Origin: Nocardia goodfellowii
Lineage (GTDB): Bacteria > Actinomycetota > Actinomycetes > Mycobacteriales > Mycobacteriaceae
DNA: 64,000 bases
NCBI RefSeq assembly: GCF_017875645.1
Contig: NZ_JAGGMR010000001.1
Span: 3,844,001 to 3,908,000 of the forward strand
Reading direction: 5' to 3'
Below, in pieces: positions 38,802 through 48,835 of the stretch. The notes under the pieces are model-generated. The model was not told where the DNA came from and did no database searches. It saw nothing but the letters and a program-made list of their open reading frames with translations. The translations under genes and the position numbers were made by a program. How positions within the stretch are numbered: the stretch's first letter is position 1; each line of letters opens with the position of its first letter.

Positions 38802-40082
38802 CTAGCGCGACGGTACGAGGGTGCCGTCGGTGAGGATCCGGTAGGCGTAGGTCACCGCGATGACCGCGATCGGGGCCGCCACGAGCAGCCCGAAACCGCA
38901 GAGCAGCGCGCCCAGGAAGGTGAGCACCAAGACCGCCAGGGCGAGCAGCAGCACCGGACCGACATTGGCCATGACCAAGCGCGCGCTGGACCTGATCGCC
39001 TGAATCGGACCGAGGTCCTGGTCGACCACGAAGTGCAGGGCGAACATGCACAGCACTCCGATGATGATGCCCGGCAACACCAGCAGGGCCAAGCCGATGA
39101 AGGTCGCCACGAACGCGATCAGCGACGTCAGCAAGACATTGCCCGCATTGCCGACCTGGAAGTACGAGCCGAACACCGGTGGGGTGCCGTCGGTTTCATA
39201 GAGCGCGCCGCGGACCATGGCGGCCTGCAGCAGCCAGAGCGCCGCCATCACCGCGAGGAACAGAACCGTCAGGACCAGAACCGAATTCGGCTCGAAGATC
39301 GCGACGAAGAGCCAGTACACCAGGTAGATGGCGAAGCCGACCGCCGTAATACCGAGCCAGGGTGCGGTATTGCCGCGGAACCGATCCAGGCCGTAGCCCA
39401 GGGCGGAACCGACGTCCAGGCCGGTCGGCCGGTCCGGCGCGGCCGCCTGATATCCGAAGGCCGGTTGACCGGGCGGCTTGTGCCCGCCGGGTGGCGGCAT
39501 CCCGCCGGGCGGGGGTTGCATGCCGCCGGGCGGGCCGTAGCCGGGCGGCGGGGGAGCGCCGGGCGGGCCGTAACCGGGCTGGGCCTGGTAGCCGGGCTGC
39601 GACTGATAGCCCGGTGGAGGCGGAAAACCTTGCTGCTGTTGGTATCCCTGCTGGGATGGCTGGTCGTCCTGCTGTTGGTAACCCTGTGGCGATGAGCTCT
39701 GCTGGGGTTGGTCACCGTGCTGGGGTGCGTATCCCTGTTGCGCTGAGCTTTGCTGCGGTGCGTATCCCTGCTGCGGCGAGCTTTGCTGGGGTTGGTCACC
39801 CTGCTGCGGTACGTATCCCTGTTGCGCTGAGCTTTGCTCCGATGCGTAACCCTGCGGGGATGGCCGGCCGACGTTGGACGGTGGTTCGTTGCCGTGCTGA
39901 GCGGAGGCCGGTCGACCGGATTGCGGGTCGTCGCCGGCTCCCGGCGTCTCCTGTTGACCATGCCCGCTTTGCCCGGCCTGCTGGGCCGGGGCCGGGTACT
40001 GCTGGCCACTCCGTGATTCGGGCGCGTCGCCAGTTGGTTCCTTCTCAGGGTCTCGGGGAGCGGACTGCGGTCTGTCGGTCAT
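38802..40082 (-). CDS. Polytopic membrane protein with Q/G/P-rich repeat N-terminus
   Basis: 426 residues. The first 200 are low-complexity: Gln, Gly, Tyr and Pro repeats of type QQSSAQQGYAPQ and later GYGPPGAPPPPGYGPP. The C-terminal half has about six membrane helices (ITAVGFAIYLVYWLF, VLVLTVLFLAVMAALWLL, LLTSLIAFVATFIGLALLVLPGI, VLLLALAVLVLTFLGALLCGF). The membrane part resembles uncharacterised actinobacterial integral proteins. The ATG at 40082 (MTDRPQ) has GGAAAGG upstream. No function assigned. Confidence 0.75.
   Translation of the reverse strand: MTDRPQSAPRDPEKEPTGDAPESRSGQQYPAPAQQAGQSGHGQQETPGAGDDPQSGRPASAQHGNEPPSNVGRPSPQGYASEQSSAQQGYVPQQGDQPQQSSPQQGYAPQQSSAQQGYAPQHGDQPQQSSSPQGYQQQDDQPSQQGYQQQQGFPPPPGYQSQPGYQAQPGYGPPGAPPPPGYGPPGGMQPPPGGMPPPGGHKPPGQPAFGYQAAAPDRPTGLDVGSALGYGLDRFRGNTAPWLGITAVGFAIYLVYWLFVAIFEPNSVLVLTVLFLAVMAALWLLQAAMVRGALYETDGTPPVFGSYFQVGNAGNVLLTSLIAFVATFIGLALLVLPGIIIGVLCMFALHFVVDQDLGPIQAIRSSARLVMANVGPVLLLALAVLVLTFLGALLCGFGLLVAAPIAVIAVTYAYRILTDGTLVPSR
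39671..39860 (-). repeat. Imperfect in-frame coding repeats
   Basis: Within the membrane protein gene, the stretch tgctggggttggtcacc recurs 84 bases apart (39700 and 39784). Shorter copies of gcgtatccctg lie between. Both spacings keep the reading frame, giving 28-residue Gln/Tyr-rich units. Copy number could vary between strains. Confidence 0.7.
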
Positions 40083-40276
40083 TGTCGTCGACCTTTCCGG
40101 CACAACTGGTTTGCGGTGTGGCGCACAACAGTTCACGATGAGAAAACCGGACGAACGCACCTGGTGTCAAGCAGACCGCGCAGGTCCGGCAACCACGTGA
40201 CAGACACGCCGAGCGACGCGGAAAGGTTGTGCAACCGCTCGCTAGAAGTGACCCGATGCGAGTAGCTTGAGAGGCG

Positions 40277-41446
40277 ATGACCGCACTATTGGCCGAACGC
40301 GCCGCCGAAGTCGTGTCCGCAGCACAGCAATTGCTCACAAAGCGAATGGGTGCTCCGGTGAAGCTGAGCGATCCGATGGAACTCAGCGGTAGTGGTAGGA
40401 CGACGGTCCTACGTGTGCGCGTGTCCGAGAACGCCTTCTCGTTACCGCGCACCCTCATCGTCAAGCAGGTTCGCGGCAACGCCGCGGAACGCCGCACCGG
40501 CGGGCTCGCCCCGGGCGTCGCCAGCATCGACTCGGCATTCCTCCGGGAAGCCGTCTCCTACCAGTTCACCACCGCGCTCAGCCGCGATCAGCGCCCCGGC
40601 GCTTACCTCATCGCGCACAGCCTGCCGGAACGGCTGCTGATCCTCAGTGACCTCGGTGAGAACTCGCTGCTGACCCAGCAGTTGCGGTCCGGCGCCGAAC
40701 CGGCCACCCGCAACGCGCTGATGGCCTTCGCGCAGGCACTCGGCCGGATGCACGCGGCGACGGTCGGGCGCGAAGCCGACTTCGTGGCGCTGCTGCGCCG
40801 CGTCGACGTGATGCACCGGGTCGACGGGATCGCTCAGCAGGCCGAGACCGCGATCGCCGAGGTGCCCGGCATGTTGCGGCGCGAACTCGGCATCGAGGTG
40901 CCGGGGGAGATCGCCGAACTCATCGTGCGCGGCAACCGGCTGTTCTCCGCGGGCCGGTTCCGCGCGTTCAGCCCCTCGGATCTGTGCCCGGACAATGTCA
41001 TCCTCAACGAGGAGGGCGCCCGCTTCCTTGATTACGAGTGGGGCGGATTCCGCGACGCCACCCTCGACATCGCCTACGCGCTGGTGTCCTTCCCCGGTTG
41101 CCTGTGCGATTTCGAGCTGGCCCGGGATCGCGCCCGGCAGATGGTGGAGGCGTGGCGTTCCGAGGTGGTCGGGGTGTGGCCGGCGCTCGCCGACGACACC
41201 GTGCTCGCCGAACGGATCCTGGAGGCCCGGCTGATCTGGGTCTGGCTCAGCACGTACTGGTTCCTGCCCGTGGACCACGCGCGAATCGCCGCGGCGCGCG
41301 AGCACGGGTTGTCGGTGCCGCGTTCGGAGGCGCTGATCAACCGGTGGGCCGCGCTCGCCGAAGACGCGCGGTGCACCGGCGACGACATCATCGGTGACTT
41401 CGCCGACGAGGTATCGGCCATGCTCGAGGAGCGCTGGTCGGAGTAA
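40277..41446 (+). CDS. Aminoglycoside phosphotransferase-like kinase fold protein
   Basis: 389 residues. Kinase-like fold of the APH/choline kinase type: RTLIVKQVRGN supplies the ATP-site Lys, and SPSDLCPDNVILN followed by FLDYEWGGFRDATLDIA is the catalytic loop and metal motif. The usual His of the HxDxxxxN loop is Ser here, while Asp and Asn remain. The natural substrate is unknown and resistance should not be assumed. It is divergent from the repeat membrane protein gene and convergent with phoD. Confidence 0.75.
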   Translation: MTALLAERAAEVVSAAQQLLTKRMGAPVKLSDPMELSGSGRTTVLRVRVSENAFSLPRTLIVKQVRGNAAERRTGGLAPGVASIDSAFLREAVSYQFTTALSRDQRPGAYLIAHSLPERLLILSDLGENSLLTQQLRSGAEPATRNALMAFAQALGRMHAATVGREADFVALLRRVDVMHRVDGIAQQAETAIAEVPGMLRRELGIEVPGEIAELIVRGNRLFSAGRFRAFSPSDLCPDNVILNEEGARFLDYEWGGFRDATLDIAYALVSFPGCLCDFELARDRARQMVEAWRSEVVGVWPALADDTVLAERILEARLIWVWLSTYWFLPVDHARIAAAREHGLSVPRSEALINRWAALAEDARCTGDDIIGDFADEVSAMLEERWSE

Positions 41447-41455
41447 TTCGTGACT

Positions 41456-41488
41456 GTTCGGCCGGGCCCCGTCGGGTCCCGGCCGAAC
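41456..41488. terminator. Hairpin between convergent kinase-like gene and phoD
   Basis: Perfect 11-bp stem (GTTCGGCCGGG and CCCGGCCGAAC) with an 11-base loop between two convergent stops. No T-run. Confidence 0.7.
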
Positions 41489-41500
41489 GCGTATCCGAGG

Positions 41501-43168
41501 TCAGACCACCGGAGCCGGACGGGGTTCGATCCGCCCACCCGAGCGGACCGCGAACGAAGCTCCGTGGCGGACACCGGTGTTCGGGTCCTCCACGTTCAGT
41601 ACGTAGAACCAGTCCATCTGTGTCTGTTCCGCGGTGACCTCGAGCACGCCGTAGCCGTGCGACTCCAGTTCCACGTAGCGCATGTGGTGGTTGACGCCCT
41701 TGATCGTCTCCTCCAGCGGCACCGCCGCCGTGCGCGGAGCCGATTTCAGCATCTCGCCGATGCTGGCGGAGGTGACCGACGGGACGACGAACTCCGCGCC
41801 TACGGTCGGGCCCGCGGGATAGGTCGCGGCCTCCACCGGCAGGTCCGAGGCCCAGGAGGAGTGGATGTCGCCGGTCAGGAAGACCACGTCGGAGACCTGA
41901 TTCTCGGTGAGCGCGGTGAACAGCTTCCGGCGGTCGGCGGTGTAGCCGTCCCACTGGTCCGCGTTCGCCGGAACACCCGACTGCGGCAGGCCGATCGCAT
42001 CGGTGAACGCTTTGCTCTGGGCCGGGTCCAGCGGCGGGAACACCAGCGGTGCGACCATCACCGAATTGCCGATCAGCTTCCAGCGCACCGGCGCCGACGC
42101 CAGACCCGCGGTGAGCCACTGCATCTGTGCCTGGCCGGTGAGCGTCCGGGCGGGGTTGTCGACATTGCGCCAGCCCGCGCCGGGAGCGACCTCCTCGTCG
42201 CGGTAGCTGCGCAGATCCAGCATGGACAGTTCGGCCAGCGTGCCGAAGCGCAGGCGGCGATAGATCTGGACGTCGTTGCCGGAACCCTTGGCGCGCACCG
42301 GCATCCACTCGAGATATGCCTGAGCCGAGGCGGCGCGCCGAGCGGACCACGGGCCCTGGACGGCGGGATCGTGATGGCCGGCGCCGCCGGACCAGGAGTT
42401 GTCGGCGGACTCGTGGTCGTCCCAGGTGCAGATGAACGGGACCAGCGCGTGCAGGGCGGCCAGGTCGGCATCGGTTTTGTATTGTCCGTGCCGGATCCGG
42501 TAGTCGGCGAGGGTGACGATCTCGGTGGCCGGATCGTGCCCGCGGACCGCGCCGGCGCGGCCGCCGTATTTGCCGCGACCGTATTCGTAGATGTAGTCAC
42601 CGAGGTGGATGACCGCGTCGAGGTCGCCGCGGGCGGCGAGGTGGCGGTAGGCGCTGAAGTAGCCGGCCTCCCAGTTCGAGCAGGAGACCACGCCGAACCG
42701 CAGGCGGTCGGGTGTGTCGGACTCGGCCGGTGCGGTCCGGGTGCGGCCGACCGGGGAGGTCTCGCCCAGGGCGGTGAACCGGTAGTAGTAGACGCGATCC
42801 GCCGTCAGGCCGGATACGTCGACCTTCACGGTGTGATCGGAATCGACTGTGGCGGTGAACGTTCCGGACGCGGCGAGCGATCCGAAGGTGTCGTCGCCGG
42901 CGACCTCCCAGCGCACCGGGGTGGCGGCCCCGATACCCGAACCGGGGGTCGCGTCGTCGGCTACGGTGACGCGCGTCCAGATCACCACGCCGGTCGGTAG
43001 CGGATCACCCGAGGCGACGCCGTGCCGGAACATCGAGCCCTGAGCGCGCGCCGGGCCGGCCACTGACAGCGTGGTCGCGGCGGCAGCGGCGGCACCGCCC
43101 TTGAGGAGCGTCCGCCGACCGATGGATCCCGGCACAGCGGAATCTGAAACAACCGTGTTTTCAGCCAC
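41501..43168 (-). CDS. phoD: Alkaline phosphatase D
   Basis: 555 residues. A Tat signal (IGRRTLLKGGAAAAA, Arg18-Arg19) directs folded export. An N-terminal Fn3-like domain (about 50-150) is followed by the PhoD metallophosphatase domain with FGVVSCSNWEAGYFSAYRHL, HLGDYIYEYG, CTWDDHESADNSW and FLTGDIHSSW, the metal-binding series of the family. It releases phosphate from organic phosphodiesters and monoesters outside the cell. No Pho box was identified upstream. Confidence 0.93.
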   Translation of the reverse strand: MAENTVVSDSAVPGSIGRRTLLKGGAAAAAATTLSVAGPARAQGSMFRHGVASGDPLPTGVVIWTRVTVADDATPGSGIGAATPVRWEVAGDDTFGSLAASGTFTATVDSDHTVKVDVSGLTADRVYYYRFTALGETSPVGRTRTAPAESDTPDRLRFGVVSCSNWEAGYFSAYRHLAARGDLDAVIHLGDYIYEYGRGKYGGRAGAVRGHDPATEIVTLADYRIRHGQYKTDADLAALHALVPFICTWDDHESADNSWSGGAGHHDPAVQGPWSARRAASAQAYLEWMPVRAKGSGNDVQIYRRLRFGTLAELSMLDLRSYRDEEVAPGAGWRNVDNPARTLTGQAQMQWLTAGLASAPVRWKLIGNSVMVAPLVFPPLDPAQSKAFTDAIGLPQSGVPANADQWDGYTADRRKLFTALTENQVSDVVFLTGDIHSSWASDLPVEAATYPAGPTVGAEFVVPSVTSASIGEMLKSAPRTAAVPLEETIKGVNHHMRYVELESHGYGVLEVTAEQTQMDWFYVLNVEDPNTGVRHGASFAVRSGGRIEPRPAPVV

Positions 43169-43358
43169 GACTATTGATCTCAGTCGATTACCGGGCGCTG
43201 AGCAAGTCGAAACCGCCGAGCTTCGTGGTCTTCGATGACCGGTATCGGCTTTCGCTGCCGTTGGCCGGCGACCGTGCGGAGATGTCGGAGGTGCGAGGTA
43301 CCGTCGCCCTCATGACCGAGCGGATGTTCTTCCTGCGTGCCCCGAGCGAGGTGCGGGC

Positions 43359-44711
43359 ATGACCGACGGACTGTTCGACGTACCCGGGCAGGCCGCGGGG
43401 GAGTCGGATGGGCGGGGCCGGGTCGAGTTCCGCGGTGCGGGGGATTCGGTGCCGCTGGCGGTGCGCATGCGCCCCGCAACGCTGGAAGAGGTCGTCGGGC
43501 AGCAGCATCTGCTGGGTCCCGGTTCGCCGCTGCGGCGGTTGGTGGAGGGCTCGGGCGCGGCCTCGGTCCTGCTGTACGGACCGCCCGGCACCGGGAAAAC
43601 CACGCTCGCGTCGCTCATTTCGCAGGCCACCGGCCGCCGCTTCGAGGCGCTGTCGGCGCTGTCGGCCGGTGTGAAGGAGGTGCGCGCGGTCATCGACTTG
43701 GCGCGCCGCCGGTTGACCGTCGGCGAGCAGACCGTGCTGTTCATCGACGAGGTGCACCGCTTCTCCAAGACTCAGCAGGACGCGTTGCTCGCCGCGGTCG
43801 AGAACCGCATCGTGCTGCTCGTCGGTGCGACCACCGAGAACCCGTCCTTCTCCGTGGTCTCACCGCTGCTGTCGCGTTCGCTGGTGCTGCGACTGCACTC
43901 GCTCACCGACGCCGACATCCGTCAGGTGCTGTGTCGCGCCATCGAGGATCCGCGCGGTTTCCACGGCGAGTACACGGTGACCGAGGCGGCCTTGGCCCAC
44001 ATCGTGCGTATCGCGGGCGGGGACGCCCGCCGGGCCCTGACCGCGCTGGAAGCCTCGGCCGAGTCCTCCCTCGACGGCAATGTCGACGTGGATCTCGTCG
44101 AAGCCAGTGTCGACAAGGCGGCGGTCCGCTACGACCGGGCCGGTGATCAGCACTACGACGTGGTCAGCGCCTTCATCAAATCCATTCGCGGCTCCGATGT
44201 CGACGCGGCTCTGCACTACCTGGCCCGCATGCTGAGCGCGGGGGAGGACCCGCGCTTCATCGCCCGCCGCCTGGTCATCTCGGCCAGTGAGGACATCGGG
44301 ATGGCCGACCCGACCGCGCTGCAATCCGCGGTCGCCGCCGCCCAGGTGGTCCAGCTGATCGGCATGCCCGAGGCGCAGCTCACCCTGACCCACGCCACCA
44401 TCCATCTGGCCACCTCGCCGAAGTCCGGCGCGGTCCCGGCCGCCCTCGGCGCCGCCATGTCCGATATCTCCGCGGGTAAAGCCGGTCTGGTTCCGCCGCA
44501 TCTGCGCGATGGGCACTACGCGGGCGCGGCCAAGCTGGGTAATGCCCAGGGCTACAAGTACCCGCACGACGACCCGGACGGCGTGCTCGCCCAGCAATAT
44601 CCACCGGACGAACTGGTCGGCCGCGATTACTACACCCCTACGGATCACGGCAACGAACGTGAGATCGGGCCCCGGGTCCAGAAGCTCCGCCGCATCGTCC
44701 GCGGCAAGTAG
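43359..44711 (+). CDS. rarA: Replication-associated recombination protein RarA
   Basis: 450 residues. AAA+ ATPase of the RarA/MgsA/WRNIP1 family: Walker [10 protein letters not shown] (74-82), Walker [20 protein letters not shown], sensor [12 protein letters not shown], and the C-terminal tetramerisation region ([19 protein letters not shown] and [20 protein letters not shown]). Acts at stalled replication forks. The ATG lies in an ATGA overlap with a tiny upstream frame that is not annotated. As in mycobacteria it lies near alaS. Confidence 0.95.
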   Translation: MTDGLFDVPGQAAGESDGRGRVEFRGAGDSVPLAVRMRPATLEEVVGQQHLLGPGSPLRRLVEGSGAASVLLYGPPGTGKTTLASLISQATGRRFEALSALSAGVKEVRAVIDLARRRLTVGEQTVLFIDEVHRFSKTQQDALLAAVENRIVLLVGATTENPSFSVVSPLLSRSLVLRLHSLTDADIRQVLCRAIEDPRGFHGEYTVTEAALAHIVRIAGGDARRALTALEASAESSLDGNVDVDLVEASVDKAAVRYDRAGDQHYDVVSAFIKSIRGSDVDAALHYLARMLSAGEDPRFIARRLVISASEDIGMADPTALQSAVAAAQVVQLIGMPEAQLTLTHATIHLATSPKSGAVPAALGAAMSDISAGKAGLVPPHLRDGHYAGAAKLGNAQGYKYPHDDPDGVLAQQYPPDELVGRDYYTPTDHGNEREIGPRVQKLRRIVRGK

Positions 44712-44868
44712 CCGGGTCGGAAGATCACCGCACCATATCCGGATAGCGTTCTCGCCCAGGGCTGTTCACGAGTCGTCCCCGGAGCGCCGAAAACAGGTGT
44801 GCCGCTCGGTTGCCGGGCGTAGGGTCGGGCCAGCGGTGGGATGCACTGACCAACGGAGGAGGTGCCCG

Positions 44869-45549
44869 GTGACAGTTCGGCCGGACCGACCTCAGATGTC
44901 AGTGGCAGAGTTCGAGGAGCTCGCCCGGCACACGCCGGAGGCGGTGCGACTGGAGTTGCTGTCCGGAAAGCTGACGGTGCGGGGCAACGCTCCGCAACTG
45001 CTGATCGAAGAGTTCGAGGAACTCGCCCGGCACGCGCCGGGTTCGGTGGCGCTGGAATTCCTGTACGGAAGACTCGGCGCGAAGCTGGCGCCGGACCGCA
45101 GCCGAGTGGAGATCCGGCGCTCGATCACCCAGCAAGTCCTGCGCCAGCGCGACGATCTGCGGCTCTATCCCTGCCTGGACCTGAAGGTGCAAGCCGACCG
45201 GGAAGGCCGGGTCCGGGTGGACGGCGCGGTGGCGCTCGACGGGACGTTCCGTCGTCGCGGCTGGGCCGAACCCGACGAGGTGCTGATGGTCGTCGAGGTC
45301 ACCGCCTACGAAACCGAGACCGATCAGCGCGCCCGGGTCCGCAAGACCCAGGCCTACGCCGAAGCCGAGATTCCGCTCTACCTCCTGGTCGACCGCGCGG
45401 TCCAGGGCGCTTTCGTCTTCAGTCATCCCGTCAAAGGCTGGTACGCCCAGACCTCCCGCGCGGAATTCGGTCACACCATGGAGTTGCCGGACCCGGTCGG
45501 CGCGGTGCTGGAAACCGAACCGTTCCGCGCGTCGGCCGGCCCGTGCTGA
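44869..45549 (+). CDS. Uma2-family nuclease with duplicated N-terminal segment
   Basis: 226 residues. PD-(D/E)xK fold: CLDLKVQADREGRVRVDGAVALD, then VVEVTAYETETDQRARVRKTQAYAEAEIPLYLLVD, the usual Uma2 core. The N-terminal EFEELARHTPEAVRLELLSG is followed 34 residues later by EFEELARHAPGSVALEFLYG, a recent tandem duplication. GGAGGAGG lies before the GTG start. Cellular role of such proteins is unknown; many bacteria carry several copies. Confidence 0.8.
   Translation: MTVRPDRPQMSVAEFEELARHTPEAVRLELLSGKLTVRGNAPQLLIEEFEELARHAPGSVALEFLYGRLGAKLAPDRSRVEIRRSITQQVLRQRDDLRLYPCLDLKVQADREGRVRVDGAVALDGTFRRRGWAEPDEVLMVVEVTAYETETDQRARVRKTQAYAEAEIPLYLLVDRAVQGAFVFSHPVKGWYAQTSRAEFGHTMELPDPVGAVLETEPFRASAGPC
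44905..45069 (+). repeat. 102-base-offset tandem duplication in Uma2 gene
   Basis: Bases from 44905 and from 45007 are near-identical over about 60 positions (gagttcgagga then ctcgcccggcac in both). The offset of 102 bases keeps the frame and adds 34 residues. Confidence 0.75.
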
Positions 45550-45599
45550 TCACTGGGCCGTGAAAAACCGGATGCGCCGTCCCGGTAGGCTGGATACCT

Positions 45600-48266
45600 G
45601 TGCAGACCCACGAGATCCGACGGCGATTCCTGGAACATTTCGTCCGTGCCGGCCACACCGAGGTGCCGAGCGCCCCGCTGAGCCTGGACGACCCGACCTT
45701 GCTTTTCGTGAACGCGGGCATGGTTCAGTTCAAGCCGTACTTCCTGGGTCAAGAGGCAGCGCCGTACCCGCGAGCTACCAGCGTGCAGAAGTGCGTGCGC
45801 ACCGGTGACATCGAAGAGGTCGGCGTCACCACCCGGCACAACACCTTCTTTCAGATGGCCGGCAACTTCTCCTTCGGCGACTACTTCAAGGAAGGCGCCA
45901 TCACCTACGCGTGGGAGTTGCTGACCAAGTCGCAGGAGGACGGCGGCTACGGTTTCGACCCGGAACGCCTGTGGGTCACCGCCTACGAATCCGACCCCGA
46001 GGCCGCCGAGATCTGGAGCAAGAAGATCGGCATCCCGGCGGAGCGGATCCAGTTCCGCGACGGCCGCGACAACTACTGGGACATGGGTGTGCCCGGACCG
46101 GGCGGCCCGTGTTCGGAGATCTACTTCGATCGTGGTCCCGCCCACGGTAAGGACGGCGGCCCGGTCGCCGACGAGGACCGGTACCTGGAGATCTGGAACC
46201 TGGTCTTCATGCAGGACATCCGCGGCGAGCAGAGTCCCAAGTACGGGCACCCGCCGATCGGTTCGCTGCCGAAGAAGAACATCGACACCGGCATGGGCGT
46301 CGAGCGCGTCGCGATGCTGCTGCAAGGCGTGGAAAACGTCTATGAGACCGACCTGCTGCGCCCGATCATCGCCAAGGCCGAGGAACTGACCGGTAGTTCC
46401 TACGGTGTCGACGCCGAGGGCGATCGCCGGTTCCGCGTCATCGCCGACCACGCCCGCAGCGGCGCCATGCTGATCGCCGACGGCATCAACCCCGGCAACG
46501 ACGGCCGCGGCTACGTGCTGCGGCGGCTGCTGCGCCGCATCGTGCGCTCGGCTCGTCTGCTCGGTGCGGACAAGCCGGTGATCGGCGAGTTCATGAAGAC
46601 GGTCAGCGATCTGATGGCGCCGTCGTACCCGGAACTCGGCACCGATTTCGAGCGCATCAGGAATGTCGCCGTCGCCGAGGAAGCCGCGTTCCTCAAGACG
46701 CTGAACACCGGTTCCAAGCTGTTCTCCGATGCCGTCGACGAGGTGGCGGCCAAGGGCAGCAAGACGATTCCCGGTTCGGCCGCGTTCAAGCTGCACGACA
46801 CCTACGGCTTCCCGATCGAGCTCACTCTCGAAATGGCCTCCGAGGCGGGGCTTTCGGTGGACGAGGCCGGCTTCCGCTCGCTGATGGCCGAGCAGGTCGC
46901 GATGGCCAAGGCCGACGCGCAGGCGCGCAAGCACGGCCACGCGGACCTGTCCATCTACAAGGAGCTCGTCGATCGCGGCGCCACCGAGTTCACCGGCTTC
47001 GACGAGCTGACCTCCGAGGCGAAGGTGCTCGCGCTCATCGCCGACGGTGTGCGTGTCCCGGTCGCCACCGCGGGCCAGGACGTGGAGGTCATCCTCGATC
47101 GCAGCCCGCTCTACGCCGAGTCCGGCGGCCAGATCGCCGACCGCGGCTCCATCACCGGCACCGGTCTGAAACTGACCGTCAACGACGTGCAGAAGATCGC
47201 CAAGAAGCTGTGGGTGCACAAGACCACGGTCGAGCAGGGCCAGATCACCGAGGGCGATGTCGTTCTCGCGCAAGCGGATCCGGCCTGGCGGCGGGGCGCC
47301 ACCCAGGGGCACTCGGGTACCCATATGGTGCACGCGGCGCTGCGGCAGATCCTGGGGCCGAACGCGGTGCAGGCGGGTTCGATGAACAAGCCGGGCTACC
47401 TGCGCTTCGACTTCAACTGGACCGGTCAGCTCTCGGAGAGCCAGAAGGTCGACATCGAGGCCGTCTCCAATGACGCTGTGGGCGCGGACTTCCCGGTGAA
47501 CACCTTCGTCACCGACCTGACCAAGGCCAAGCAGATGGGCGCGATGGCCTTGTTCGGCGAGAACTACGGCGACGAGGTGCGCGTGGTGGAGATCGGCGGC
47601 CCGTTCTCGATGGAACTCTGCGGCGGTACGCACGTGCAGCACTCCTCGCAGATCGGCCCGATCACGCTGCTGGGCGAATCGGCCATCGGTTCCGGCAAGC
47701 GCCGCGTGGAAGCCTTCGTGGGCCTGGACTCCTACAAGTACCTGGCCAAGGAACGGGCGCTGCTCGCCGGTGTCGCGTCCTCGCTGAAGGTGCCCTCCGA
47801 GGAGGTGCCCGCCCGGGTCGAGCAGCTGGTGGAACGGCTCAAGGTGGCCGAAAAGGAACTCGAGCGCAGCAAGATGGCCGCGGTGCTGTCCTCGGTGTCC
47901 ACCTTCGTGGAACAGGCCGAGCGGATCGGCAGCGTACTGCTGGTCGCGGTGGCGGCGCCCGAAGGCGTCGGCGGCGGTGACCTGCGCACCCTCGCCACCG
48001 ATATCCGCGGCCGCTTCGGCACCGATCCCGCGATCGTGGTGCTGCTCGGCAACGCGGACGGCAAGGTGCCGTTCGTGGTCACCGTCAATAAGCCCGCGCA
48101 GGAGCTCGGCTTCAAGGCCGGCGATCTGGTCGGCGCTTTCGGCCCGAGCATCGCGGGACGCGGCGGCGGGAAGCCGGAAATGGCGCAGGGCGCGGGTTCG
48201 GATCCCTCGGGAATCGGCACCGGTCTAGCGGCCGTCCGGGCACGGGTGGCCGAACTGGCCTCCTGA
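45600..48266 (+). CDS. alaS: Alanine-tRNA ligase
   Basis: 888 residues, full length. Catalytic core ([34 protein letters not shown]), tRNA-recognition helices, editing domain with the zinc ligands [13 protein letters not shown] near 570 and [13 protein letters not shown] near 674, and the C-terminal DHHA1 domain ([25 protein letters not shown]). Charges tRNA-Ala and removes mischarged Ser or Gly. GTG start. It begins a four-gene run, alaS-ruvX-mltG-aroE, whose genes overlap. Confidence 0.97.
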   Translation: MQTHEIRRRFLEHFVRAGHTEVPSAPLSLDDPTLLFVNAGMVQFKPYFLGQEAAPYPRATSVQKCVRTGDIEEVGVTTRHNTFFQMAGNFSFGDYFKEGAITYAWELLTKSQEDGGYGFDPERLWVTAYESDPEAAEIWSKKIGIPAERIQFRDGRDNYWDMGVPGPGGPCSEIYFDRGPAHGKDGGPVADEDRYLEIWNLVFMQDIRGEQSPKYGHPPIGSLPKKNIDTGMGVERVAMLLQGVENVYETDLLRPIIAKAEELTGSSYGVDAEGDRRFRVIADHARSGAMLIADGINPGNDGRGYVLRRLLRRIVRSARLLGADKPVIGEFMKTVSDLMAPSYPELGTDFERIRNVAVAEEAAFLKTLNTGSKLFSDAVDEVAAKGSKTIPGSAAFKLHDTYGFPIELTLEMASEAGLSVDEAGFRSLMAEQVAMAKADAQARKHGHADLSIYKELVDRGATEFTGFDELTSEAKVLALIADGVRVPVATAGQDVEVILDRSPLYAESGGQIADRGSITGTGLKLTVNDVQKIAKKLWVHKTTVEQGQITEGDVVLAQADPAWRRGATQGHSGTHMVHAALRQILGPNAVQAGSMNKPGYLRFDFNWTGQLSESQKVDIEAVSNDAVGADFPVNTFVTDLTKAKQMGAMALFGENYGDEVRVVEIGGPFSMELCGGTHVQHSSQIGPITLLGESAIGSGKRRVEAFVGLDSYKYLAKERALLAGVASSLKVPSEEVPARVEQLVERLKVAEKELERSKMAAVLSSVSTFVEQAERIGSVLLVAVAAPEGVGGGDLRTLATDIRGRFGTDPAIVVLLGNADGKVPFVVTVNKPAQELGFKAGDLVGAFGPSIAGRGGGKPEMAQGAGSDPSGIGTGLAAVRARVAELAS

Positions 48267-48835
48267 TGGACGACTCTTCCGAAACTTCAGATTCAGCCTT
48301 GCCCGCGGGCGGTCACCGGCCGGATCCGACGACCGACCCCGGGCGGGGCAGGCGCATCGCCATCGACGTGGGCAGCGTCCGTATCGGCGTGGCGTCAAGT
48401 GACCCTGACGCTATTCTCGCGACGCCTGTCGAGACGGTGCCGCGCGCGAAATCCGGTGCGCGCGGCGGGGGTCCGGCAGCCGACATCACGAGGATTGCCG
48501 AAATTGTGCGCGAGTACGAGGCAGTGGAGGTTATTGTCGGCCTGCCCCGAACATTGCGCGGGGAGAAAGGCACTGCGGCGGGATTGGCCATTGCATTCGC
48601 CAAGCGTTTGCAGGCGAGTATCGCCCCCGTGCCGATCAGGCTTTCCGACGAACGGTTGACTACGGTGTCAGCTGCACGTGCATTGCGGGACAGTGGAGTA
48701 CGCACGCGTGGCCAGCGCCGAGTAATCGATCAGGCGGCGGCCGTGTCGATCCTGCAAGGATGGTTGGACGAACGGAGTGCGGTGTTGAGGTCGGGCGAAG
48801 AGGTACGTGGTGCGTCGTCGGAGGGCGATGCATGA
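48266..48835 (+). CDS. ruvX: Putative pre-16S rRNA nuclease / resolvase-like RuvX (YqgF)
   Basis: 189 residues. RNase H-like fold: [28 protein letters not shown], then [32 protein letters not shown] and [16 protein letters not shown], carrying the family's acidic residues. Thought to finish 16S rRNA ends or act on branched DNA. A disordered 28-residue N-terminal and a short C-terminal extension are present. It overlaps alaS by one base (TGATG) and mltG by ATGA. Confidence 0.93.
   Translation: MDDSSETSDSALPAGGHRPDPTTDPGRGRRIAIDVGSVRIGVASSDPDAILATPVETVPRAKSGARGGGPAADITRIAEIVREYEAVEVIVGLPRTLRGEKGTAAGLAIAFAKRLQASIAPVPIRLSDERLTTVSAARALRDSGVRTRGQRRVIDQAAAVSILQGWLDERSAVLRSGEEVRGASSEGDA

Noticed and set aside
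39671..39860. A CRISPR array, suggested by regularly recurring short motifs
   Set aside because: The repeats are imperfect, in frame, and encode Gln/Tyr/Gly units inside a membrane protein gene; there are no unique spacers and no cas genes.
40277..41446. An aminoglycoside resistance gene
   Set aside because: Only the general kinase fold and catalytic loop are visible, with the loop His replaced by Ser. Nothing points to aminoglycosides as substrate.
43174..43362. A 62-codon frame before rarA, ending in an ATGA overlap with it
   Set aside because: Most of it lies in promoter-like DNA with poor codon bias, and no ribosome site is seen. A 16-codon piece at its end could couple to rarA, but the evidence is too thin.
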